57,198 bases of DNA from Sphingobacteriales bacterium TSM_CSS (GTDB lineage Bacteria > Bacteroidota > Bacteroidia > Chitinophagales > UBA2359): contig NBMY01000134.1 of assembly GCA_002212985.1 (NCBI GenBank), positions 1 to 57,198 on the forward strand, read 5' to 3'. The translations under genes were made by a program, and so were the position numbers. Shown piece after piece: positions 1 through 11,600 of this stretch. Position 1 is the stretch's first letter. Each line of letters starts with the position of its first letter. Below the pieces are notes generated by a model. That model ran no database searches and was not told where the DNA came from. It saw only the letters and a list, made by a program, of their open reading frames with translations.

Positions 1-88
1 ATATTGCTTTGATTGCTGTATTTTTGAGGGTAGAACAGAGTTTTTAGACAGACTGCCGTTATCTCAAATCCACGATTCAATCCCCCTC

Positions 89-3000
89 CTACCGCATTAA
101 ATACATTTTACCCAGTCCGTTTTTGAGGTAGGCATCGGCGCCGGTGGTGTAGTGTTGCAGGGTTTGCCCGTTTAGTTTGGAAACAAAGCGGTACAGGTAC
201 AGGCCGTTGCCCAGCGGGTTGCCAAACTGGTCGGTACCGTCCCACGCAAATTCGGTAAGGTTGTTGCCAATGTGAATGGGTCCCAGTTCGGCGGCGCTTA
301 TTTCGCGCACCACACGCCCCGAAACCGTCATGATTTGAATGTTCATAAACTGCGGTACTTCTGTGCCGGTAAGGGTAAACACAAACCGGGTGGAAGAGGT
401 AAACGGGTTGGGGTAATTGAGCAGGTTGGAAACGGAAGGCGTGTTTACCACCTTAAACCGTATGCTGTATGTGCTTGCCGCAAACAGGTTGCCGCTGCGG
501 TCTTTACCCTTTACCTGCAATTCATACAGTCCGTCGGTGGCAAGGGTGGGTTGCAGGTTGATGGTGGCGGTATTTTTGCCGGTTTGGGCATTATTTTCGG
601 TGGCGGGGGTAAACGCTACCATGGGATTGCTAAAATACAGGCGGCTGCTGATGGCGGGCACACCCAATTCGTTGGGATAAACGAGGTACATTTCAAAATC
701 CGATGTATCGTTAAGGGCTAAGTATCGGTTTTCATCGGTAAAGCGCACGGCAATTTCGGGTTTTGCCGATACCAATTCGCCATCGGTTATATGCCGGCCG
801 TCAAATGTTACGTCAACATAGGGGTTTATTTTGTCGGTTTTCACAAAAAAGGGCAGGTAAACCAGGTTGTTGAACCTGAATTTTTCGGGCTGCGCCATGT
901 TTGGGTTCAGTTCAATGGCAAGCAGGTTGCTGCCTTGCAGACCGGAGGTGTTGTGTGTAAGGGTGGCGTTTACCGTTTGCCCGGCGGCAATGGGCGGCAG
1001 AGGCGGTACGCTGAGCTGGGTGGGCTGATTGGCGCTGTTAATTATGGTATATTGCACCAGCAGGCTGTCGGTAGGGGTGGCTTCGGCATTGGTAACGGCA
1101 AATTCCAATTGCAGCGGCTCGCCTTCCTGCAAGGTGTCGGCATAAAAATAAAAATGGTGTTGGTAATTGAGCGCCACTTCGGGGGCGCGGGTAAACAATA
1201 CGCGCAGGTGGTTTATTTGCGTGGGTTCTGCCTGCTCCTCTACATGGGTAGTTTTCAGTTCAAGGCGCAAAAAGGCATAATCATTGGCGGCAGGTGCCAA
1301 GTATTGCTGTCCGGTTGCCGTTGCAGGCACCATGGTTTGCAGCAGCGCATCGGGGTTGCCGGGCTGCACGCCATACACCAACAGCGTATCGGTGCCTTCA
1401 AAATCATATAAATTGTACTGAACCGCATTCCACTCGGTAGCCGGTCCAATGGCGGGCGTGGCAATGGTTCCACTGCTTGCGCGGGTATTTATGGTTTTGT
1501 TTAAGTTGAGTTGATTGGAAGAAGAAGTTGGCCCGAAGAGCAGTTGTGCGCCTTCAAAAGCGGGGTTGTTTTTTTGCCCGAAAGCAATAAACGCCTGTGC
1601 ATCGGGCACATCAAACAGGTTGGGGATGCCCATGCCGTCAAAAACAGCCTGCATTGCCGCCTGTTGTGCGGGGGTAAACGCTTGCAGGCGGTGTTGGTTA
1701 AGGCTTAACGCCAGCACAAAATAGCCGTTGGGTATGTGGTTTTGCAGAAAATTTACCAAAGAGTCTGTTTGCTGCGCATCGGAGGTGTTAAATTCAAACA
1801 CGTAGCGGTCGTCGAAGGAGCAGTGCAGGTTGCCAAACTGCCCGCGCCCGGTACACCCGCTGCCGCTGATGCGTTCCGAAACCATGGGTTCAAGGGTTAA
1901 ATCGGGTTTAAAGGCGGCAATGGCAATGCCTCCCTTGCACTCATCAACCGAAGTACAATAGCTGATGGGTTCCAGAGGTGTTCCGTTGAGCGAAAAATTG
2001 GCAGCGCCAAAATTGTCGTACTGGTTGGTGGCCGTTAGGGTGTTTTGACCGGTTTGAAAACGGAACTGACGGCTGTCTGCATTAAGGGTAATGCGGTGGA
2101 GCTGGTTATAGGCAAACTGATAGTAGTGCGATTGGTTAAAGCCCGAATCATAGCCGGGCAGGTATATAAAAGAGCTACCCTTCCAGTTGTTGCTGTCGGG
2201 GTTTTCTTGTTGCCGGGCGGCTCGCCAATAGTAAACGGTATTTTCAATAAAATCAATCTCGGGCTGCCATTCAATTACCCCGGCCTTGCTGCTGATATAG
2301 GTAGTTGCCAGAGGGTTGGTAAACAATTCCGAAGTATCTATCTGCATTACATAGTTTAATTCGGGCAATATGGGTTGACCGGTAGAGGCTTTCAGGGTAA
2401 CGGTTTGTTCCGGTACTATGGAAAAATTGCACGGATAAATTGGTATCAATAAATCCGAAAAGATAAACAATCCTTTAGCTGCGCCATTATTATCTTCGCA
2501 ATCCTCGGCAATTTCGTTATTATAATCAACGGTAATGCTAAAATTGTTTTCGCCTTCTACGGCTGCGGGGTCGCCGGTGGGTATTTGTATGGTAAGTGTA
2601 TCGGTGAACAGCGTAGAAGCAAAGCGTTTGCTGTAAGCAGCCTGCGAACCATCGGGAAAAGTGCGTTGCACGTGCAGGGTAAACGAGTCGGCAACGGCCA
2701 TTCCAAGGTTAAGCAAGGCCACATGTATGGTAAAGGTATCTACATCGGCAGTAACTTGTTGCGGGGAAAAGGTTATGCCGGCGGGGTCCAGCACATACTC
2801 CGGGCGGCTCCACGAGTTAATCACCACAGCCGGGTCGCCCACCAGCGTATATTCCTGGCAGGTAAGCTTGGGTCCGGCATCGTTGGGCGAAGCGGCAAAC
2901 ACATCGGCAACGGTGTTTTGAATGCAGTAGCCAATGGGTTTGTTGTAGTTATCTTTGCAAAAATGGTCATACAGTTTGCTGTTAAACTGGTCTAAATACA

Positions 3001-5227
3001 GCGGAAAACCCGATGAAACGGTAGCCAGAAACCCTATGGCGCCCACGTTATCGGCCAGCACGTAATCTTCAGACATGGCGGTTTGAGGTTGTCCGGTAAT
3101 GGGGTCAATATCGTAGCTGTGAATATCGCCCACAAAGCAGGAACTGGCCATAATAAACGGGTATTTCCCGAAATTCTGGTACGCCTGCGGTTCTTGAATA
3201 TCCACCTGCCAGTAGCCGCCGGCGCCATGCCCCACAAAGTTAATAACGGCCAGTCCTTCGTTTATAAAATTGCCTAAATCAACGGCATCTACCGGGTTTG
3301 CCGAAAAACTGCGGTAGGTTTTTACCACTTCTCCGCCAAAATGCACCGCTTCAAACTTATGGCGGTAGTTTTCCAGTGTGTTAAAAAACAGCTCGGCTTC
3401 CGACAAATTGGAGCCGCCGGCAATGTGCATGGCGTGTTTCATCCACTCGCGGTCTTGAGGGTTGCAGGTGGGGTTGTTCAGCAGGTTGTCGTGTTCAATA
3501 ACTTTGTTTAAGTAAGCAGCCACTTCCTGCGGTGTGTTGGCCGGCACCCTGCCGGTAGCCAGTTGGTTAACGAAACTGGCTGCCGGGTAGGCGCTGCTGA
3601 GCATCATATCGGAAGCCGGATGCCCGAAGGTAGGCACTAAGTTGCGGTTGTAGTTGGCCGGGTTGTTCAGTGCATACGAATCGCGGTACCCTACCGATTT
3701 ACCCAGCAACAGCAGGTATTCGGGCGGTGTTGCCCATGTTTGCACCGCAAACCGCAAAAAGTTGTTGATAGAAAGCGGGTGTTTACCAATACCCCAGCTA
3801 AACTGGTCGTAGAGTTCTTCAATATCGGCCACTACCACACTGTAGCTGCCGCCGGCTGCCGAGCTGCGGTGCTGTGCATAGCGCTCTACCTCATTTACAT
3901 CGCCCTGCATGAGCGCACGGTTGGTGATAATGAGGTAATTCCCCCTGTTTTCGGGCAGGTTGTAATTGGTAAAATGTGTTTCGGTAAGTTGCGAAACCAA
4001 GGTTACTGCCACAGAAGGAAAAACGGTGGAAGTATTGCTGAAAAACAACGTTCGGGTAGCCATACCCGATGTTGCCTGCGGCAGGTGAAAGCGGTAAACC
4101 GGTTGCCCCGATGCATTGTCCACATCGGGTAAAAAGCGCAGTTGGTTGGTAAGGTCGTACAGTACGGGTGCGGTTCCGCCGTTAAAGTTGGTTATTTCAA
4201 GGTATTTGGCGGCATTGTTTGGTATGGTAAATTTGTAGGTAGCCGAGCTGTTAAAATCGTAGCTGTGCGGATAGGTTACGGTAAAAAATGGCACTGAGTT
4301 GCGGTTTACTAACAAATCGGTATCGTTTGCCAGTTCCTCGGGCGATGCAAAATTGAGCTGCGTATTAGGCGAGGTAAGTTGCGAAACCGGAAAACCAAAC
4401 AGCAGGTTTTGCGAGGTATAGCCTTCAAACTCATAGTCAACCACCTGTGTGCCGTTTACCTTTACCTGTATGCGGTGGTCGGGTATAAGGTCAAACAGGT
4501 TCGATTGCCCCAAGACCCGCGCTTTAAACAGTACGGTATCTTGCGGTTGGGTAGCGCCTGTATAAACCGATTTGGTGGCAATGTTGTAGTTAATATTAGC
4601 GCCGGCCTCAATGGCCGAACCGACAAATCCTTCCCCGTCTTCAAAATCGGCATAATTGGTGTTAATGCCGCCCAAGCGCACCGGTTTACCCCCGTAAAAG
4701 GTATTTACGTTTTGTTTTACGCTTTCAAACATAAAATACTGTTCTTTGGCGGGAGCGCCTGCCAAATTGTTTGGCGTATCGGTATAGCGTTTGTTGGGTC
4801 CGGTTTCATCAATGGTCAAAAAATAAGCCGAAGTATCGGAAAACATGCTCACATAGGGGTTGGGCTGCCAGCCCGGGTAAAGGTATAGCCTTGTATCGAG
4901 GGCGCCGTCGTTTTTTTCTCCGTAAAACTCAATATAATCGGCTGTGTTCATGCTGCCTTCGGTGGTAACATATAAGGGTATTTCCTGGCCGCGGTAATAC
5001 ATTTTATAGCTGCTGCCCTGCCCTGTTGGCACTCCCGAACCGGAAAGAGCGTTATAGGGAATGCGATGCAGGCCGGTTTTGGCTACTTTTATTTTATAGT
5101 AGGTTTGGTCAAAATTAATCCATTCGTTATTGAAGGGTGCGCTTGTTTGTGCCGATGCCCCAAAACTAATGCCCAACAGCCATATTATACATAATGCAGA
5201 ATGCCAATTATAAAATCTTTTAGCCAT
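89..5227 (-). CDS. Secreted C25 (gingipain-family) cysteine peptidase, PorU-like, with FlgD/T9SS-type C-terminus
   Basis: A 1712-aa exported protein with an N-terminal signal peptide (hydrophobic stretch ending near GASAQ, residue 27). The N-terminal half resembles the other C25 protein of this window (45946-51333): both share NEWIN, TYYK and the YIEFYG..KNDG motif. The peptidase domain spans roughly residues 430-800. The catalytic pair expected for clan CD enzymes is visible as His667 in VGHG and Cys697 in SSCFVGD. Downstream are CARDB/Ig-like modules. The last ~100 residues (NYPNPF, WDGTDQFGNPLGNGLYLYRF) form a FlgD-like fold of the kind that ends PorU and type A cargo. PorU itself is usually about 1100-1300 aa, so this longer protein is more likely a paralogue (the class sometimes named PorU2) or a secreted protease than the T9SS sortase. 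ATG start at 5227. It diverges from the PKD-repeat gene across 391 bp. Confidence 0.85.
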   Translation of the reverse strand: MAKRFYNWHSALCIIWLLGISFGASAQTSAPFNNEWINFDQTYYKIKVAKTGLHRIPYNALSGSGVPTGQGSSYKMYYRGQEIPLYVTTEGSMNTADYIEFYGEKNDGALDTRLYLYPGWQPNPYVSMFSDTSAYFLTIDETGPNKRYTDTPNNLAGAPAKEQYFMFESVKQNVNTFYGGKPVRLGGINTNYADFEDGEGFVGSAIEAGANINYNIATKSVYTGATQPQDTVLFKARVLGQSNLFDLIPDHRIQVKVNGTQVVDYEFEGYTSQNLLFGFPVSQLTSPNTQLNFASPEELANDTDLLVNRNSVPFFTVTYPHSYDFNSSATYKFTIPNNAAKYLEITNFNGGTAPVLYDLTNQLRFLPDVDNASGQPVYRFHLPQATSGMATRTLFFSNTSTVFPSVAVTLVSQLTETHFTNYNLPENRGNYLIITNRALMQGDVNEVERYAQHRSSAAGGSYSVVVADIEELYDQFSWGIGKHPLSINNFLRFAVQTWATPPEYLLLLGKSVGYRDSYALNNPANYNRNLVPTFGHPASDMMLSSAYPAASFVNQLATGRVPANTPQEVAAYLNKVIEHDNLLNNPTCNPQDREWMKHAMHIAGGSNLSEAELFFNTLENYRHKFEAVHFGGEVVKTYRSFSANPVDAVDLGNFINEGLAVINFVGHGAGGYWQVDIQEPQAYQNFGKYPFIMASSCFVGDIHSYDIDPITGQPQTAMSEDYVLADNVGAIGFLATVSSGFPLYLDQFNSKLYDHFCKDNYNKPIGYCIQNTVADVFAASPNDAGPKLTCQEYTLVGDPAVVINSWSRPEYVLDPAGITFSPQQVTADVDTFTIHVALLNLGMAVADSFTLHVQRTFPDGSQAAYSKRFASTLFTDTLTIQIPTGDPAAVEGENNFSITVDYNNEIAEDCEDNNGAAKGLFIFSDLLIPIYPCNFSIVPEQTVTLKASTGQPILPELNYVMQIDTSELFTNPLATTYISSKAGVIEWQPEIDFIENTVYYWRAARQQENPDSNNWKGSSFIYLPGYDSGFNQSHYYQFAYNQLHRITLNADSRQFRFQTGQNTLTATNQYDNFGAANFSLNGTPLEPISYCTSVDECKGGIAIAAFKPDLTLEPMVSERISGSGCTGRGQFGNLHCSFDDRYVFEFNTSDAQQTDSLVNFLQNHIPNGYFVLALSLNQHRLQAFTPAQQAAMQAVFDGMGIPNLFDVPDAQAFIAFGQKNNPAFEGAQLLFGPTSSSNQLNLNKTINTRASSGTIATPAIGPATEWNAVQYNLYDFEGTDTLLVYGVQPGNPDALLQTMVPATATGQQYLAPAANDYAFLRLELKTTHVEEQAEPTQINHLRVLFTRAPEVALNYQHHFYFYADTLQEGEPLQLEFAVTNAEATPTDSLLVQYTIINSANQPTQLSVPPLPPIAAGQTVNATLTHNTSGLQGSNLLAIELNPNMAQPEKFRFNNLVYLPFFVKTDKINPYVDVTFDGRHITDGELVSAKPEIAVRFTDENRYLALNDTSDFEMYLVYPNELGVPAISSRLYFSNPMVAFTPATENNAQTGKNTATINLQPTLATDGLYELQVKGKDRSGNLFAASTYSIRFKVVNTPSVSNLLNYPNPFTSSTRFVFTLTGTEVPQFMNIQIMTVSGRVVREISAAELGPIHIGNNLTEFAWDGTDQFGNPLGNGLYLYRFVSKLNGQTLQHYTTGADAYLKNGLGKMYLMR

Positions 5228-5618
5228 AAAAAGTACCTAATTTTGGTTGCAATGATGCAAGTATAACGCTTTTTGCAGTACAAGCGTTGCATGGTTACCT
5301 TTTTTTACCCCGAACAGAACCGCCAGTCAGATACTTTCCCGACCCGAAATGCCCCAAAAAATGGGGTAAAACGGCTTTAATAACATGGGATTGTACTAAT
5401 ACAGAATTTTTTTTCAAAAAAGCCTCCACTTTCAAAGGTTTTTGTTTTACCTTTCTATGAAAATAAATTTTCTCTTTAAGAACAGCAAAATACGGTTAAA
5501 ACTACCTGTCAGCTTCAGACAGTGAAACCCGGCAATTCGTTTTTCGGTTGCATCAATGCCAACTGCTTTCTTCTCTGCTATATCAAACACATTCATTCAC
5601 AATAAATCAGCCACCTCT
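5228..5618. other. Divergent intergenic region between C25 peptidase and PKD protein genes
   Basis: 391 bp with no open reading frame I would defend. It must hold promoters in both directions. On the minus strand a TATACTTG element about 30 nt before the peptidase start is one mismatch from TAnnTTTG. On the plus strand a TACCTTTC around 5449-5456 is also one mismatch away, after a T-rich stretch. No hairpin or repeat stood out. Confidence 0.4.
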
Positions 5619-8600
5619 ATGAAAACACTTCAACATTCTACCATACTTATGCTGCTCATGCTGCTAACAGGCAGTGTTTTAACCCTACAGGCACAAACGC
5701 TTTCGGGCCCTGCTTCGGTTTGCGAAGGTGAGTGTTATGCCTATACCATGACGCCTTCGGGCAGTTATATCTGGCAGGTTACAGGCGGTACGCCGGCTTA
5801 CCAGACCGGCAACAGTGTAAACATTTGCTGGGGGTTAACCGGCACCGGAACCATAACCGTAAAACAAGGTGCAACAACAGTTGCCACGCTTTCGGTTATC
5901 ATTCACCCCAACCCTACTCCGGTTATCATTCCGCCCCCCATTCCTTCCTGCCCGACCAGCAACTCTGCCGGTGTGCCCGACCAAGGCACCGACTGCCTGA
6001 AAGCCTGCGCCAACCAATGCCTTACCTACAAAGCGCCCCTTAACCCCGGCAGCACCTACAGTTGGGATGCCGGCGGCGAAATAAGCCTTACTCCTACCGG
6101 CATTAACACCGTAAGCGTTTGTTGGGGCAACCCCGGCAACGGATACCTAAAAGTAATAGAAACCAACCAATGGGGTTGTACCGACTCAACGCTTATTTGC
6201 ATTAAAATTATTCAATCGCCGGTGGCTTTGTTTACCGTTTCCCCCGGAACCAGTGTTTGCAAAGGGCAAACCTTGTCGTTTAACAACCTCTCAACCGGCG
6301 GTGTTACTTATTTCTGGAACTTTGGCGATGGCAATACCTCTACCATGCTCAACCCAACGCATGTGTATAACACCGCCGGCACCTACACCGTAACGCTTAC
6401 CGTAGAAAACGCCTGTAAATGCTCCAGCACATACAGCTTAACCATTACCGTTTCCAATAATCAGGCGCTGCCAATTGATTGCATTTCTACGGTTTGCGCC
6501 AACGACCCGCAACCTTGGGTGTATTACACCACACCCGGCTGCGGACCCTACACATGGAATGTAACCGGCGCAGTATCATGGTCGGTTCTAAGCCCGCCCC
6601 ACCAGATACAGGTGATTTGGGGCGCCGGCCCTACCGGAACCATCAGCGTATCGGCAGCCGGCTGCGGCGGCAACCTCTGCCCGCCTACTACGGTAACCGT
6701 GCCTATCATTTCGGCAACCGTGCCTATATCGGGCGCCAACCCCGCCTGTGTTGACAGTTATGAAACTTATTCGGCACCAAAATTTGGCGGAACCGCCTAT
6801 ACCTGGACAGTAACCGGCGGTGTCATTACACAAGGTCAAGGCTCGCACCAGATTACCGTACATTGGAGCCAATTCCCCACTACCGGCCAAATTTGTGTGG
6901 ATTACGAAAACTGTTTCTTAGATTGTGGCGGACATGCCTGTATGACCGTTCCCGTATTGGCACCCTTTGAGCTTAACGGCCCCGATATTATATGCCTGAA
7001 CGACATAGGCACGTTTAACGCTTTCAGTATGTCGGGGTTGCCGCTTTGCAATTGGTCTGTAACATTGCCCAACAACATAACACTACCCAACCTTGCCACC
7101 AATACCAGTAGCTTCAGTTTTCCGTTTAACCTTGGCACGGGTATTTATGTAATAACTGCAACGGCGCAAAATTCCTCGCTGTTTTGCAATTTAACTGCCA
7201 GCTATGCCGTACAGGTAGTTCCCCTGCCGCCGCCGCCGCTTACCATTACCGGCCCCACAACGGTATGCCCCAATGGCAGTTATACCTACTCAGCCTTTGC
7301 CAGCCCTGCCGTTGGCACTTTTGTATGGACAGCCACCAACGGAACCGTGGCACCGCTAAACGGCAATTCGGTGGTGGTAACCTGGGGTCCATCGGGTCCT
7401 TATTCGGTGTCGGTAGCACAAAAGGACAAAAACAACCCCTTCTGTCAATCGCCTCCAATTACGCTCAATGTCAATGCGCTGGTTTTAGGTTCTATAACCG
7501 GTACTGCCAATGCATGTCTCAACGGCACACACAACTACTCGGTACCTGCTATTGCCGGCGAGTACTACAACTGGTCAATTACCCCATCTAACGCCGGAAG
7601 CATAGTGGCCGGCGCGGGTACCAACAGCGTTAGCATACAATGGAACATATTGGGCGCAGCTACGGTTAGCGTTTCGGTATGCAGCCAAACGGCAAGCCTC
7701 AATGTTACGGTGGCAACGCCAACTATCAGCATCAGCGCACCGGCAAGCGTTTGTGCCGGAACACCTTACAACATTTCGGTAACTCCTGCCACCTATATCA
7801 GTTATCAATGGCAGCATCAAAACGGAAATACCTACAGCGGGCAAACCATTACACCCACTATTGGCGGTTGTTTTTCGGTAACGGTTACCAATTCAAACGG
7901 CTGTACGGCGGCCTCCTCTGTTTGTGTGGCACAAAATCCATCGCCAACGGCCAGCATTTCCACCCTCGGGCCAACCGTTTTTTGCATTCCCAACCCGGTT
8001 TCGGCTACGCTCAACGCCTTAACGGGCACGGGTTATACCTTCCAATGGCAGTTAAACGCCGCTAATATACCGTTGGCAACCAGCCCCACCTATAATGCCG
8101 TGGCCCCGGGAACCTATACGGTAGTGGTAACCAACAGCTTTGGTTGTACAGCCGTTTCCAACCCTATAGTTATACAACTCATATCCTGCCCGCCGGCACC
8201 TTGTACACCGGTAGGCAATGTAATTGGAACCGCCACACCCACCGCACAATGCAATGTGTTTAACTTTAGCGGTACGGCCACCAATGCCACCATTACCGGT
8301 TGGGCTTTTGGCGATGGCAACTCCAGCCCGCTTGCTACCACTACGCATACTTATACACAAGCAGGCTATTACATGTCAACCCTTAGCGGGGTAGATATCA
8401 ACAACTGCCCGGTTTCCGATTCGAGGCCGGTAATAGTAGTGGCGGCCGCCAACTTCAATTTTAGCATCGGGTGCAACCAAACCGTTTCCTTTACCGATTT
8501 ATCTACCTGGATTCCCACTGCAAGCATATCGGGTTATTTGTGGAATTTTGGCGACCCGCCAAGCGGCGCTTCCAACACCTCTGCTTTAGCCAATCCCAGC

Positions 8601-11600
8601 CATATATTCAGCTCATCGGGTACTTTTACCGTTACGCTTACCATAACGGCCAGCACCGGTTGCACATCGGTAAGAACGCTTACGGTTACCGTTCCGGCAT
8701 CGCCCACGGCAAGTATTACGGCTCCTATACAAGCCTGTGAAGATACCGGCGTACCCTTTACCGGCAGCGGAACCGGCAGCATTGTAGGGTATGCGTGGAA
8801 TTTTGGCGATCCGGGCAGCGGCGCCGCCAATACCTCTAACGCCGCCCTTACTTCGCACACCTTTAATACCCCCGGCGTTTATACCGTAACCCTTACCGTA
8901 ACCGATGCGGCAGGTTGTACGGCAAGCGCCAGTCATAGCATTACCATTAGTACCAACAACCTTACAGGAACCATAACCTTAGCGCCTGCCGGTATTATTT
9001 GCCAGGGCAGTTGTGCCACTTTAACAGCGCCTGCCGGCGGAACTTCCTACCTTTGGAGCAACGGTGCAGTTACCAACTCCATAACGGTTTGCATTTCGGG
9101 CAGTTACAAGGTAACCATGACCGATGCCAACGGGTGCGAATATGTAACGCCTCCCAAAAACGTGGTCATCACACCCGGACCCGATATAGATATTGTGGGC
9201 GACCATGTTATTTGCGCCGGAACAGAATTGTCTCTATCGGTTTACCCCTGTAACTTTGCCAACTATACCTACAATTGGTCGGGCGGCACCTGCACCACCT
9301 GTTGCGTAAATGCGGTTAATCCATCGTGGAACCTCAACCTGCTGCCTCCCGGCAACTATAACTTTACCGTTACGGTTACCGACAACACCACCGGCTGTAG
9401 TTCCGTAGCTGCTCATGCGGTTACGGTATATCCGTTGCCTACGGCGCCGATTATTACCTCTAACCCCACCGGGCCGCCCCTGTGTGCCGGCGCTAACGTA
9501 ACCTTTACGGTTACCAACCCTGCCACCGGCGTTACCTACGTGTGGAGCAACGGGCAAACCGGCACCTCCATAACGGTGAATAACATTACAGCCGGCGATT
9601 GGTACGTAGTAGCCATTGACAATATTACCGGCTGCGAAAGCGAAAGCAACCATATAAATATTTGTGAATTACCCGATATTTGCCTTGCCCCCGAAGGCTG
9701 CTACACCCGTTGCGGGCCAGATACGCTTTGCGTAGCCAACCTATTTGCCGGCTACCAATGGTATTTTAACGGCTCGCCCATAAGCGGCGCCATCAACAAT
9801 ACTTATCTGGCTACCAACAGCGGCGTTTATCAGGTGTTGCTTACCAATGCCTGCGGTTGTACTGCTTTATCTAATCCGCTCAACCTTACTTTGGTGCCTT
9901 GTTGCGCTACCGTACAAGATACCGTTGCCTGCAATACCGAACTGCCGGGCACCTATTCATACACCTTTAATTTCTTTAACCAAAGCGGTTTTACCATTAA
10001 TCAGGTTCAGTTATCGGCAACTTCCAGCAATAACCTACCCGTTACGGTTTCGCCACCGGTTATACCCACCGGAAATGTACCCAATAACACCAACTCGGGC
10101 AGTTTTACCGTTACGCTCAGCGGGCCCGGAGCAGCGCCCGGCGCTACCATTTGCTTCCAGTATAACTTTGTGTACGTATTGGGCAACGGCCAAACAGTGT
10201 TCTGCTGCCACTCGCCCATTTTATACTGCGTAACGTTACCGGTAAACTGCTGTCAGTGCGGCAGCCAGGAGGAATTTGTGGCACAGGTGAACCAGGGAAT
10301 ACAGATTATTCCCACCAATATTTGCGGCAAGTTTAAATTTGTGCCCAACGCGCTGAGTGCATGCGATTCGGTAATCTGGACAATGGACGGTGTGCCACTT
10401 TACAACACAACCGGCGTTGATACCGTTACACATACCTTCCCCACCACGCCGCCCGGTTGGCATATTATCTGCTACACGGTGAAACGGTATGACTTGAACG
10501 GTAATTTATGCTTCCAGCATACTGTTTGCCGCGAGGTGTATGTGAGCTGCTGCCGATGCGACGAAAACTTTTTTGCACAGGCCAATCTTGGGTTTAACTA
10601 CAACGTTTGGAATTATACGGCAACCATGTACCCGATTGGGCTTTTAGACCCGGGGTGCGATCAGGTTACATGGTCATACACTACCGCTAATCAATCTGTG
10701 TTGATGGGCACCTCGCAGGGCAATAACGGGTTTACCTATACCTTCCCCGGGCCGGGGCTGTATAAAGTATGCATGACCATTACCCGGATAGATGCCGTTA
10801 CCGGACAAATATGCCAGGTTACCAAGTGCCGCAAGGTGTATATACCCTGTATTATTATTTGGCACGACCCGACAGACCCTGTTGAGTGGCAGGTATCGCA
10901 ATATACGGCAGACGTTTTGAATCCGCTGGACGATGATGCATCGGTAAGTTTTGCCGATGTAACGGTTAACGTTATTGCGCAACCGGTAAACGGGTTTATT
11001 GTTTTTGACCCCATTAACTACTGGCTCATATTTTACCCCAACACCGGCTACAACGGAGGTTTGGAAACCTTTACCTACGAAATTTGCTTAGTGGCCAATC
11101 CTGCCATTTGCGAAACCATAACCGCCGAAATAGCGGCAGTACAAAACATACCTACAATTGGGCTGCAATTTAAAGCCTTGTTGGGCGGTGCGCTGAACGC
11201 CAATGACCCGGCAACCATGAATAACAGCCTGCGGCAGCAAAACCTGCTACCTCTGGAACCGCCTTATGAACGACCGCCATGGGAAATGCAGTGTGCCGCC
11301 GGATATAACGACCCCACAGCCATGCCGGCAGATATGGTGGACTATGTTGCCATTGAAGCGCGGTACGCCAATGCGCCCGATGTGAGGGCTGCCCTGCTTT
11401 GCGGCATTTTACATCAAGATGGCACGGTAGGCGGCATTTGTTCGGGGTTTGGCGCCTGTGAGGCCGGAGTTTTGGAAACCGCGCAATTGCAAGCCGGTCA
11501 ATCCTATTATTTCATCATCAGGCACAGAAACCATACTGCCCTTATGACCAACGCACCCGTGCAAATAACCGACGGAACCATCATTGATTTCAGAATTGCA

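Noticed and set aside
89-5227. Calling this gene porU
   Set aside because: It is about 400-600 residues longer than typical PorU, carries extra CARDB-like modules, and a paralogue is present; sortase function cannot be shown from sequence.
5556-5618. Upstream start at 5556 for the PKD protein
   Set aside because: It would put 21 polar residues before the signal peptide; the ATG at 5619 opens the signal peptide directly.
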